Source: Pteria penguin (Eukaryota > Mollusca > Bivalvia > Pterioida > Pteriidae). Taken from it: 64,000 nt of DNA. Location of the stretch: positions 1,109,001 to 1,173,000 of the forward strand of contig CM068585.1 of assembly GCA_035048485.1 (NCBI GenBank), written 5' to 3'. The translations under genes and the position numbers were made by a program. The stretch's first letter is position 1. Every line of letters begins with the position of its first letter. Of the stretch, positions 15,501 through 29,900 are shown in pieces. The notes beneath the pieces were generated by a model that made no database searches, was not told the origin of the DNA, and was given only the letters and a program-made list of their open reading frames with translations.

Positions 15501-18500
15501 AATTAGTTTCCCCATTTATGTACTGGTTCTGGAGAAGAAGATGTTTGAAGAGGGGTACCCTTTTGGGCACTTTTGGTCCCGCCCTGGATCCACCCCTGAG
15601 GGAATCTGGATCCCGAACACAATTTTAGTAGAGGACCTTGAGTACATCATTTACACAAAGTTTGATCCAAATCTGCAATGTAGTTCCAGAGAAGAAGTTG
15701 AAAATGTGAAAAAGTTAACGACGGACGACGACGACGACGACGGACGACGGACGGCGCACTATGACTATAGCTCACTTGAGCCTTTGGCTCAGGTGAGCTA
15801 AAAAAGAATTCTTGCATAAAAGTTTTCTAAATACTTTCAAATTCAACACTCCACTCATTCTGCTTTTATAAAAGTTCACTATATTCTGTATTAACTATGC
15901 AACAAATATCATTCTTCTAACTAAAACAAAATAGAAAACACTTTTTGTCACATCAAGTACTCTATCGATCTAGTGTCTTATCATGCTGACTTGGAAAATT
16001 TCAATGCTTCTGTTGAAACATAAAAAAAAAACATTTGCAAAATTGTCTGATAAGCAGTTTGTCAGACAGTATGATGATCAGCGGTACTACTATTTGAAAC
16101 CTGCCCTTTTAAATTTTAATACTGTCAATACAAAGACAAATTTTCCAGATGAATAATTTCAAATTACACATATATTGATTTTTGTTTTACACAATTGCAT
16201 GAATATTTCATGCACATGTATATGGTGACGCATCTGCCTGATTCACTGCATAGAAAGTTGTACCTTTGCAACAGACCCACCCCGAGGAATCTTTTACGTG
16301 CCATGCCTACCGTGACATGGGACCTCGGTTCTTACTGTCTCATCCGAAAGACAGAACACCACTGTGGCCACTGCAAGAGTTGAACACAGGACCTTTCAGT
16401 AACAAGCCAAGCAGCCATACCCGCTGCAAGTTATAAATTACAATCTACGATGTCTGTTCTTCACTTCTTGCATAAACAATATAGAAGATACTTCATACAG
16501 AATTAAGATCGGAACAGTTTCTGTGCCACACATAAGAACACATGAAGAGTTACAGAAACTCTTATGCTGCTTGAGAGTGGACATTAATCTGGAATGCTAC
16601 CAGGGTTCCAAAACAAGCAAATTAAGCATAGTGGAAGCATTATCCTTTATTTTAATTTATTTTTTTACCTGTTATCCTAAATAATCTTTTTAAAAGTTTC
16701 CAAAACCATAGCAAATTTTTTACTTGTTTTCTCATCCATTATAATCCATTAACATGAAGTTGCAACAGCTTTACATAAGTGAAGGTCATGACATAAACCT
16801 TGGTGTCAATTAAAGTGCTTCATATTAATCAATTTAATGGGCAAGTATGTCAAATATTGAAATATAATCAGGCTAAAATATCTATGCTCCAAGTCATAGC
16901 ACATTTCCAAGGCAAGTTCTGATGGTTCTCCTGGGAAGAAGCAGCTTGCTTTGTTAAGACTGGGTATGGTTGCAGACAAACCAATACATAAGGATATAAC
17001 ACCTAGGTTAATTATCATCACTACAGCCAGATCTACAATGAAGGTCAAGGTGATAAAACAGCCCATTGCTACATCAAATTTCCCTATTCCTTGAAATTAG
17101 AAATACCAGAGTCAAAAATAAGTAATCAAGTATTTAAGGTTGCTGAATGACGAGATAGGAATTTATAAGGAACATCGTTCATACTGGTGATAAATATACC
17201 TCAAACCTCAAGGAATTTTGTTCACAAAATGCCAATGATTTGATTGCGTAAGTTTTGTAGATCACTGTAAATTCCTCGTTTCACTATGTTTGATAAGTAT
17301 AAGAGGTCCTCGAATGGCCGTAATTATACGTGTGGTATTGTAACTGTGGCAATTTGTTGTTGTATAATGTTACAATTAGTCAAAGATTACCATCTAATAT
17401 AAACCTAGTCGTGTTTGGTGCATAATTTTACATACATTGTATTAAAAGAGTAGATGTTGTGAATATGACAAATAAAGGACGATACTGTCGATATAACTAT
17501 TAAATACAGAACTTTTCTTTAGAAAAGTATAAGAATAACATAATTGCAGTATTCAGAATCTTAAGCTCATCGGTCCACCCAACATGCATCGTCATCGAAT
17601 ATATCAATTGTCAGAAACTTAGACTCCTTGATCCACCTGAGAGATATCATCATCAAGTATAACAATTGTCTGAAACCTAGGCTCCTTGGTCCACCCGACA
17701 GCTATCGTCATCAGGTATACCTTCTATCAGAAATCTGGGCTCCTTGGTCCACCTGACAGGTATCGTCATCAAGTATACCTACTGTCAGAAACCTGGGCTC
17801 CTTGGTCCACCCGACGGGCATCGTCATCAAGCATATCTACTGTCAGAAAATCTGAAACCTAGGCTCCTTGTTCCATCCAACAGGTATCGTCATCAAGTAC
17901 AACAAATGTTTGAAAGCTAGACTTCTTCGTCCACCTGACAGACATCGTCAGAAAGTATATTAATTTTCAGAAACCTAGACTCCTTGGTCCACCTGACAGG
18001 TATCGTGAGAAGGTATATCAATTGTTAGAAACCTAGACTCCTTGGTCCATCTGACATCGTCAGAAAGTATAATTGTCAGAAACATAGACTCCTTGGTCTA
18101 CCTAACAGACATCGTCAGAAAGTATAATAATTGTCAGATTCCTGGGCTCTTTGGTCCACCCAACAGACATCGTCAGAAGGTATATTAATTGTCAGAAACC
18201 TGGACTCCTTGGTCCACCTGACAGACATCGTCATGTATACTTAATAACTCAGACTTACACTCATTGATCCACCTGATAGATATGGTCATTAAGTATAACA
18301 ATTTCAGAAACCTGAGCTCCTTGGGCCACCTTATAGACATCATCAGAAAGTATAACAAATCATGTCTGAAACCTAGAATCCTAGGTCCACCAAAAAGACA
18401 TCGTCTGCAAGTATACCAATTGTCTTAAATTATTCGAATAGTGCACATACTCCTTCGATGTATTTACCAACAAAAACTATGCCTAAATGTCGAGGTCCTT

Positions 18501-19816
18501 TGAACACCCTATATATCACTGTAAAATACAAAGGTTGGACAGGTAAATATTAAAGGAATTCACCTTTACTACGCATGACCAGGATCTATGACATGACATG
18601 CTCCAGTCAACAAAATGTTAAGGAATTCCCTCCTTCCGTTACCATTTCAGGGGTCGGTACTTTAGTCACTTACGATTTCAGAGGTCGGTACTTTAGTCAT
18701 TTACGATTTCAAGAGTCGGTACCTTAGTCACTTACGATTTCGGGAGTCGGTACCTTTGTCACTTATGATTTCGGAGTCGGCACCCTAACGACCTTGGTCA
18801 CGTACGATTTTCGAAGTCGAACCATAGTTAGACAAAAATACAAGAAACACAGGTAAAGCTTAACCGCTAAAACGTCAACATGATCATACTCCAAGACTGG
18901 TCAACGCTTTGCTACTACTGCCGGTCCAGAATCAGAAATGTGTGAAAAGTCCAGTCCCCTGATCTGACGTAACAAATAAACCATTAATACACTTAATTAA
19001 ATCACAAACGATATACGATTAACCCTTTCACGCCCTACCATATTTTTCCAATCCCTATCACTACATCACAGCTAACTACTACTACGGCGTTCCTTTTCTT
19101 GAATTATGATATCAAGAGTCTTGATAACAATGTATCAAATAAGTTCAATACTTAGGCATTATGTGCTCTACGATCCATTGCTAGCAACGACTTAGTTTCC
19201 CCTCGTCACACTACGGAATTCTACAAGCGTAGTTTAAGTTATAGTGGAGTAAACATATGGAATAGGCTCCCGACACACATACAAAACAAGCCGGCGTGGC
19301 CTGGTGGTATCACGTCGGACTCCTGATCGGGAGGCCGGGGTTCGAGTCCCGCCCTGGTCATGCCGGTGTCATGTCTTTCGGATGAGACAGTAAAAACCGA
19401 GGCCCCGTGTCGTGGTATGCATGGCACGTTAAAGATCCCTCACTGCTTCGGGTGGGTCCGTTGCAAAGGTCAAAATTTGTATGCCCCGCATCAGGCAGAT
19501 GCCGTCACCATATACGTGAAATATTCGTGGTGTGACGTAAAACAAACATCAATCAATCAATCGCATACAAAACTCATGCTCTCTCTATACTTTTAAAAGT
19601 TCCCTTTAAAAATACTTCATAGAGAGGCGTAGTTAAAGTAATCTAAATGAAACATGTTGTAGTATTACGTTTTTGCTAGTCTTATTTGATGATATCATTC
19701 ATATAATCATATATTCATCCTTGTATATATATTTATATGTATATCTCATTATTTGTTTAGTGACGGCTTCGTGGAAGAATAGTGTTTCACTAAACGAGAA
19801 CCTTCTTAAAATAAAG

Positions 19817-19847
<31 letters not shown>

Positions 19848-22800
19848 CGTTACAATTCATACCCAAAACAAGCACACGTGCATGTAGATAAAGATACTCT
19901 ATACTGCGAATGACCGATGGAAGCGCAGTTGCCAAATCATTATGTCCCCTCCATTTGTTCATCATAACAGTGATGGTAACATAATTAACATAATCAACAC
20001 TGGATACTTGTGGAATGTATGTTAAAACAATGGTGATCGGGATGTCCTGGGTTCGACTCCCGCAGTAGACACATCAGTGTCCTGTCTTTCTGGTGAGACA
20101 GTAAACGAGGTCCAGTTTTACCGTGCCTCGTGGCAAGTCAACTTTCTCCCGTCCCCATTCTGTTCCCCCGTTTAGATCAACATCTGCTTTCTGGACTGTA
20201 ACGCTGTATCTGTTACATTTGTAGAGAACAGTATCAACAGAACGATAGCACACATTGATACCTCTCCTAGATCTGCCCCTGATTAAGCCATGTCCAGATG
20301 ACCTAAATCACGCGCCGTCATCACGTGTAAACGATCAAAGTCAACCAACGTAAGATTACTGAGGCACCCTATCAAAGTGTCTATCAAAGCTGCTGCAGTC
20401 CCAACGTCGATCAAAACTGCTGACAAAGTATTATATTCAATATGAATACATATAACTGATGACCATATGTTACAATTTATTCCTCGTCGAACAAAGGCAC
20501 CTTCACCGCGTAAAACCACGTTCATTACGACTATGACACACGTATTAGCACACATTTATACATTTTAAGTAATGCATCATGGCGTGATAGATAAGGGAGG
20601 GAGAAAATCGAATTCATTAATTGTACTTACAAAATATGAGGATAACTCTCACTGACAAGCTATGGCTGAACAAGTCCTTCACACACAGGTAAAGTCCTGG
20701 ACCAGCTGTCATTTTCTGATAATCCACAGGTAAAATTTGCGTCACGTTTCCCCAGTGGTAAAGCTTGGGTCTCTAGTATTACGTTCATGAAGTTGACAGA
20801 CATGGTCGTTATATATCCTACTGTCCTGTATATAGTTAACACTCCCACATTTCTGATGTATTGACATCTTGGATCAGAACAATACAACCTCAGAATATAC
20901 ATTTAACATCTCGTTATCCCGGGCCTAGTGTACCTCATCTTAATATGTGTTTACAATTAATATAGGACATTGTACATTTCATAACAAGTAATAAAAAGAG
21001 ATCTCACGGACACTCCAAAGTCATACACTCCATGAGGAGTGACAGTTTTGAAATCATATTTGCAAACTAAAAACTTGAAGAAATTGCGGAGGGATAAAGA
21101 GTCACCGAGATAAAAAGTCCAATGCGAAATTGGGCACACTGTCCTAGATCGCGTCCAGGCACAACAGCTTGAGCCTGTAGCCATCACAATCCAAAAGGTA
21201 ATCAATAGACATGGTCATTTAAGGACAGATCCCGGTTATTCAATTTTCAGATATCTTTCTATCAATTTTGAGGTGCTGTATTAAACTTGAGCATTATTGA
21301 GTTTCATTATAACCTTTGATATGGCTACCAATAAACATTTGGAGATTTTCCAACTTCCTGATTTGACAGAACATGGAATTTCTTCACTGCCTCATAAAGG
21401 CAGAAATACACAATTCACAATAAAAAATTTTCTAGCAGATATTTTCTGTTCAGAATTCAAATACAAGATCTCTGAAATACATTTTTCTAAATAAAGACAG
21501 GAACTTGGCACCTTTCCCTTGCACCTTTTATGAAATTGGCACTGGGAAAGTGACACTTGCATTTATTCTGTAAACCATCAATAAGAGTTATCTTTCTTGA
21601 TGATATAGTCTTGCCAGCACAACGCTCAGTACCTACAATATGCATTGCAGTCTTTGCAAAAACGCATAAAAGAGTATGCATGAAGAATATAAAATACCTA
21701 TTAGGCAATTCCAAGAAAATGATTGGTAATATTTGCCTCACTTTCTTCTTCAGATTCCCTTTGAACAGGGATTTCAATTGATTCATTTCCTTTCCTTGGA
21801 GAACTATAATGACTACTCAGGTTATGAATCCTGATTTATATAAGCATTGAAGTGTGACTAACAATGGGATTGACTCAAGTGTTATTATGCCTTTTGCCGC
21901 GGGCAAAGAAAAGTACGGAGTCAAAACGGAACTTCTGCCGGTGATCGTACACGGACGGGGTGGAACTCTTCAACGCGGAGATATAAAAAATTTGACTCCC
22001 GCCACTGTCCTTAATATGATAAGATGTGTTTGTGAATCAAGAATGCAACAAAGTCCAAATAAAGCAAATTTTGAAATGTAGGTCAAAGGTCACGGTCAAG
22101 ATCATGAGGTCAACCTCTGTGTAATTTGAAAGCGCTTTGTAATGCCAAATATTTTAGTCTCTATCTCTCACGGTTCAAACGATATTGCGACGGTTAAAGT
22201 TGCCGAAAACACAAATAGACAGAAAACAATATACCCCCGGATCGATAAGAAAGTTGCATCAAAGATGCAATATATGTTTCGTAATGCACACATCCTTGGT
22301 TCATGGGAGAGTTTCAAATGGGAAGTTCCATAACAATAGGTGGTATTTTAATAAAGTTATAGTCTGAAAACCATTTTCACTATGATTTTGACCTTTGACC
22401 TTTTGATCTCGAAATCGTTAGGGTACATCCTCGACTCATCCCATCCTTGGGAGTATGTGTGTGAAGTTTCATAATGTTAAATAGGTGGAATGTAAATACA
22501 GTTACGGTGCGGAAACTATATTTACATATCAAGGTCTTATGCCCTTGACCTTTGACATTTTGATCCCGAAATCAATAGGACACATCCATGACTCGTGGGA
22601 AGTTATGTGTGAAGTTTCTTATAAAGAGTTCCGGAAACCAATTATTGACGCCCGCCGCCCGTTTCACATCAAATTAAGAGCGGAGTTTTGCAATTCTGCT
22701 AAAAAGTAAGGACTGAATAGTACTGAGGGTCGGAACTGTACGTAAATGTATAATTGAATTATGTCTGGTATCAGAACGTGTACATGTTTAGACCCATAAT

Positions 22801-25800
22801 ACAATAATTGAGAAAATACAGATCAGGAGCCGTATGTAGTGCTATAATTTGTAAATCTACCAGCACCCGAGATCACGACAAACTTGTGATTAATGATAGG
22901 AGCTTGTACATCATATGTGCGCATGGACTCTTAGTTTCTTCGTAAGTTAAGTAACTACACGTATACGAGTTATCTAACGCATGCGCTTCCTTCGTTATCA
23001 ATTTAGATTTATTTTTCAATATTTTGGATTACGATTTTGGATTTTTCTTTTGGATTGTGTGTGTGGGTGGGGTTATTTCGATTGTGTTCTTAGACTCCTT
23101 TGATTATACTGCTTTTCTGTTGAGTAGTAAAGTAGAAAGGTGGACCTGTAAATCGGTTAACCAAACAAACTTATTGTCTACTGTCATATGTCTAAATTTT
23201 TGTCTAACTGTCTAAATATTTTTGAAATGAAGTTACTTTAACAAATTGAATTTTCCGCCCGATTTATATACAAGTCATATTTTTGAAACACCACTTCAGC
23301 TTTTCCATTCTCCCAAGTCCCAACACTAGGCAAAGAAATAGTCCATCTATATTTGGACGGCGATTTTTAAAATCAACCAATCACAGGCCGTCAAAGTAGT
23401 CGTCTTGGTTGTGAAGAAAATGTCTCCAGAGAATAGATAGCTGATGTTTGTTTCAAGGTGTCAGTCAAGACGAATGACTAATCAGCTTGCTCGGTATGCG
23501 GAGAATAAATGTGAGTAACTCTCCGCCCAGTCTCAATCATGTAGAAAAGCCAAAGTAACTTCTAACCTATACCTGGTTCTGAGATTTGGGTTTCGGCGAA
23601 TTAGGAGCGTTTTCTATAAATAGTAGAACACGACCTCTACTGTAGACAAGTTCTGCCCATTCAAATGTATGTTAAATGCGCGTTTTCAGTGATGATCCGG
23701 TCAAAAAAGATTTATTGACGCATAACTCGGGTTGGGTAATGGGCTTTGAATTGGGGAGTTGAGTAGTAAAAGATTGATTGATTGATTTTTGTTTTACATC
23801 ACACCACGAATATTTCACGTATATGGTGACGGCATCTGCCTGGTGTGGGGCATACAAATTTTGACCTTTGCAACGGACCCACCCGAGCAGCGAGGGATCT
23901 TTAACGTGCCATGCATACCACGACACGGGGCCTCGGTTTTTACTGTCTCATCCGAAAGACATGACACCGGGATGACCAGAGCGGGATTCGAACCCCGGCC
24001 TCCCGATCAGGAGTCCGACGCTATACCACTAGGCCACGCCGGCTTGAGTAGTAAAAGAAAACAAGACATCTTACAAAGCTGTATGACTAAGGAAATGCAC
24101 ATAAAAAATACATATATACGTACAAGTAGTAATGTATATCAGTCTTCGCTAAAGTTTTGAAAACTCACCAGACATTTTTCTAATTTTTTTGAAATTTACA
24201 TGTAAATAATAGATAAAAGTTGAAAAATTTTACCAGACCAAAGCTAATTTTACCAGATTTTGTCTGGTGGTCTTGTGACTTTGTGATCGTCTGGTATATA
24301 TATGTAAATCAAGACTATCTTTTAAAATCATTAAGGTAATGATATATACACGAAAAGTAATATCAACATAAAGAGGAATCATTACCCTTTGGCTCATGAG
24401 CTTGATACCACGTGATCTTCAAATCATGCATATTCATGAATGGTGTGATTTACAAATGTAAATTACCCCGCGTACTCAGAGATATTGAAGTGTACCATGT
24501 GTTTATTTGTGCTCAGTCCCAAAAGTGAAGAAAAAAAAGTGATTTTAATTTCAAAAACGTTTTTCGTAAATATATCGGAAAATCCGGCAACAAATTCCGG
24601 AAATACGTAGCTATGTTTACTGTACCCGATAATAGATTTAATGACGCCTTTCATGTATCTTTTTATTTTGAAGTGAAAAATTGAATTTGTGTAATTCTTC
24701 GATATTCGATAATGGGTTTATTGAAATTTTAGTGAAGTGTCCAAGTTACACCAATCCATCTTTGATAGTTACCGCAAAACTAGTGAACACAAAATCGGGG
24801 TTTGCATACAAAAGAACCCTCATTGTCTTAGAGTATTAATTCGCACAAATCAAAATTAACTGAGCAATGCATACTACAGCAAGTGTAACTATTGATATAA
24901 GTGAAATAATCTTGATTACGTGTTCCGGTAACGTTAACATAGCTTGACAGCAGGGCACTGTCAAAGGGAGAGCATATATACTTTAAATGGTTTCTTAATT
25001 CAAAGCCGAGTACTATCCAGCCATTGACAAGTTATGGGTCAGGTTAAAGTTTTCGGATAGTAGGTCAAATGTCAAGGTCACTGGGTAAAAAGTAATGGTA
25101 CCAATGACAAGGTCTTGTCACAAGGAATGTACATGTGAAATATGAAAGCCCTATGTTTAATAGTTTTGAAGGTATGAGCAAGGTCAAAGTTTTTGTCTAT
25201 GCCGATGATGCAGGAGCGGACATCAGATGTATGGCATATTATAACACATTTATACAAGAAGATATTCGGCTAACAAGATCTTACCAACAGAATCACAGAG
25301 GGAGACTGAGGGAATCTATGGGACAGACTGATGGAATCTCGGGGATGGTCATAGAAATTCAAAACTTTGCGACAGACCCTCCTGAAGCAGTGAGGGTTCT
25401 TTTTCTGAAATATTATAACATTCATAGTGGAAAAACCTATTGTGATTAATGCTAACAAGTAACAAAGATGTTATATTACAGTACTACGTGTCTACATACA
25501 TGTATATATAATATCGACCAAGTCAGTACAATTATATCCACTAATCAACTATAGCTGTTTGACTGGTACATTTCATATAATAATCTGCAATTATGATACT
25601 TTTCTTTTGTAGTGAATCTAAGAACCTGATGTGCTTATGCAGTGCTTGGTGTTTAAAATTTAAAAAATTATTTTCTATATTCAAGCAAGTTACTTTACAG
25701 AGTAACTAAAGGAGTGACTGATATCTTCTGAAATATATTGGTTGTCAAAAATATTGATACGTATTTGACCTACAGTACAATAAAACACATTTACAAAGTG

Positions 25801-26817
25801 GGAATTCCAATTTTCTCTAATTCAATCTCACCAATCTGGTGAAAGAGACAATGAATACAGTTTTACATATACATATCTATGAATGCCAAATCACTAAACA
25901 TGTTCTAAACTATTATGATTAAAGGACAAGGCTGAAGTAAGACAAAAACACAATTGGTGAAATGGCAAGACAATACCAATGAATTGGGTCATGACTGATA
26001 ATAAAACAAGTTGTGTTTGTGAAACACAATGCCCCCAGCGGCAACAAAATCCAAAAAGTTATTTCTAGCATGAAGGTAATTGTCAAGGTCAAAAGGTCCC
26101 CGACCTTGGTGTCATATGAAAGGGCTTCATTAATTGAGTACTCATGTGAAATATGAAGTCTCTATCCCTCACAGTTCAAAAGTTATGGTCAAGGTTAAAG
26201 TTGACAACAGGCAAAAAAACAGACAGACAAACAGGAAAAAAACAATATGCCCCCAATCTATCGATCTGGGGCCATAAAATGTAGACTTTGTATCAAAATA
26301 CTTTGCATAGATAATAAACAGAGAAATTTAAACAAATCTAACCATGATCAAAATTCGACTTTTCTGTCCTTAATAGAGTTAAATTAAGAGGACAGCGAAG
26401 CATGTATCGAACAATATTAAATCTATATATGTACACAGGTAAAAATGCAAAGCTTTTTGTATGACCATGTTTACACTGCAATCATTTTGTTTAACAATTA
26501 TCATGAAGCTTATTATCAAAGCACAACTTGAAATGGATTAATTGATACTAGATTTACTACATGGAAACACATGTACTTGTTTTGTTACAAATTTAGAATG
26601 AAAACAATACCTATCCTAGTATGACAAACTCCTGTACAATTTGTTCACAGAGATCTTTTTCTTCACAGACATATACATAAAAATCTGTATCAATTTCTGG
26701 GAAACTAACATACAATTTATATTTGAAATCAACAATGACATGTACATGTACTCAGTCTTGCAGTATCATCAGATATCAATCATGATCCTGTAGCATATAT
26801 ATATGTATGTATGTATG

Positions 26818-26864
<47 letters not shown>

Positions 26865-26872
26865 ATATATAT

Positions 26873-26929
<57 letters not shown>

Positions 26930-26949
26930 TATAATATATATATATACAC

Positions 26950-26998
<49 letters not shown>

Positions 26999-29900
26999 CA
27001 TATATATTTGACAAAATGTTTGTTTGTATACAGAGTATATTTTCGACAATAAAGAAAATCCAACAATTAAGGATTTTGCATTTTTATCACTAGCGCTTTC
27101 ATGTCTGATGACAATCTTATATATATATGTATATATGTATGTATCTTGGTAATTGTAGAGACTTAGGAAGCCGGTGTGGCATGGTGGTATTGCGCTCAGT
27201 TCTGATTGGGAGGCCGATATTCAAGTCCAGCTCTGGTCATGCCGGTGCCCTGTCTTTCAGATGAGACAGTAAAAACTGAGGCCCCGTGTCGTGGTAGGCA
27301 TGGGACATTAAAGATTCCTCACTACTTCGGTTTGGTCCGTTGCAACGGTCAAAATTTGTATGCCGCGCATTAGGCAGATGCCATCACCATATAGGTGAAA
27401 TATTCATGGTGTGACGTTAAACAAAACTCAGTCAATCAATCTGTAGAAACTTAGCTATCTTATATATGGTAAATCACTAAATGACAATATAACAAGTCTC
27501 AGAAGATGTGTTGCACTACCCCTAACATATGTATTAGCCCAGTTAAACCCTAACCTTGTCCATCCCTCGTACATGATCAATAAACAACAGCTAGGTCAAG
27601 TGGAGAATTTGTCACTATTGCGGTACTGGACCAAACGTCCAGTAATAATCATGACAATTCCTCACTTAAAAGAACAAAATTTGAACTCCTTTGAACTTTG
27701 AACTCCTCTAATTTAACAATTCAATCAATCAAATCTTGTCAATACTCATATTTCATTTGCCATTTAACTTTTGATTCACGATAACTTCACTGCGGATAAG
27801 CTAAAATCTGAAACAATCTTTTTCATTTGGTATTTGAATAAGACAAAAGATTTTCTTGATGAGATTTGTGTGGGTGACTAGGTGTCTGTAGTAAATCTAT
27901 ACAACATAACTATTATGACTTGCTGCAATTTCATGCTGCCTCTGTTTTGCATAACTCCATTTTGGAATCACTTCGTCATGTGCCTTGTGAATATACTGTT
28001 AGGTCTGTCTGTCTGTCAGATGGTAACATTTTCAGTTTCTGGAATACATGTACATGTACCTTTGTTATTAAGAAAATGCCCCCCCCCCCTCCAAAAAAAA
28101 AAAACAAAACAAACACAAAAATAAAAAATAACTCATCAGTCCAGTAATCTCTTAACTAAGTTTCATGTTCACTATTAAGGCATTAAGGCTTCTCATTTGC
28201 GGTCATGATCATATGAATGAGATATAAATAATAGTCTGTTCAAGTATCATAGTATGTGATTTATTTAGTGTTTAATATTTTGTATTTAGTGTGAAATACT
28301 TTTTTCCTATTCATCAAAAAAGTGTGACTAATTAATGCACAATCCACCTGCATCATTATGGCCAATAGGAGATAACTTCCAACACAAAATAAATGTCAGA
28401 TATAGGTATAAATGTGTGGGAGTTAAGGAGGGGGGAGTTTGTTTTTTGCCTACTTATACATTTAAAAATTTTGATTTTCAGAGGTCTTAATCTTTTTTTT
28501 GTTTGGTTTATGTTTTTGTTTGGATTTTTTTTTGGGGGGGGGGGGGGAGGGGTGGTTGTTGTTGTTGGTGATTGGATTCTTTTTGGGGTTTTTTTTTTGG
28601 AGGAAGGACAAATTGTCTGAATAGCTATCATGATTATGATTTAAAAAACATATAAATTAAAAGATGGTTCCCATAACATCTCCAATCTTCAGAGTTCAGT
28701 ATAGTAGACTTGTAGACAAAATATTCATCAAATCATCTTGGTTTGTACCAACTTTCAATGGGAAAGACCAATCTGTCTATGCCATTTTTTACTTTTTACT
28801 ATAATTTTGAATAATAAGAGATATTCTGCACATAAGTACATCATCTCAATCTGATTATAACCATATCTTTATACCGCTTCTCTATTCGTCCCATTGCAGG
28901 TAAAGATCTGGCGAAACTCTGTAAGGGGTCAAGTTCTGGCAAACTCTGATTTTCATCCAATCAGTGGATCGGCTATAAATTCCTTAGAATGAAATAAACA
29001 TCAACAGCATACGTGACCCACAAGGTAGTTTTTTAACAGTGTTTGTTACATATTACTTCAGTATCATGTGCCTAGCTGAGCCATTGATTCGCTATGGGAA
29101 AGAACGGTTTCAGTGACTGAAGTGTCATCAGAGTTCATCACAACATGACCCCTTACGGGGTTTCGCCAGATCTTTATCCGCAATGGAAAAATTGAGCAGC
29201 GGAATAAAGATATGGTTTTAATCAGATTGTACACCATCTGTAACACCAACAAAAAACTGGATTACAATGCTTACGTCTTTTATGAATTTAATAGCCACAA
29301 TATATGTATAAATATTGGCAAATCATTAAGGTTTATTTATTATATTACAAAGGATACTATCATTACTATGGACTACTTTTCATTACGGCATTGCTATAAC
29401 ATCGTACATTTTCGGGACTTTCCGTCAACTATTCATGTCCTCCAGCGCATGAACATGATGAATATAATTCATGTTTATTGTTGGAAAAACAGCGCATTTA
29501 TTTCCTTAATTGATCACACTTACCCTACATTACCTCAAACAACATGAATTCTATGCACGCTGACGAAATCAATGCACAAATTTTTCTAAGTATTGATGCA
29601 CTATTTAAACATGAGGAAGAAGACTGCATTCCACGCATTTTCCACAGATGATTTTAACGACTAGGCTCTGGATTTGCGTACTGCATACACAATCCCGACC
29701 AAAAACCACAATTCACCACTTTTATTTACCATATGTTTATGAACTTTATCAAATTCATACTTGGTTTTTAAATACACAGTCCAATGATCAAGGTTTATGT
29801 TAAAAAGTTTTTTGGGAAAGAGGATGATCTATATCAATATAGTAAGGTCTTTGCTACTTTAAACAGGTGTAGACCAAGTATCTATATGCCATCTCTGTGT

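Noticed and set aside
15541..15801. 86-codon frame ending in a poly-Asp run
   Set aside because: It lies entirely inside the composite repeat. The Asp run is the (GAC)n tract of its right end, and unit two of the repeat does not keep the frame.
17556..18440. CRISPR-like array
   Set aside because: The repeats are contiguous diverged 59-bp satellite units without unique spacers, in a eukaryotic intron.
26769..27066. Several long open frames of Tyr-Ile repeats
   Set aside because: They are translations of the (TA)n microsatellite in every frame and strand.
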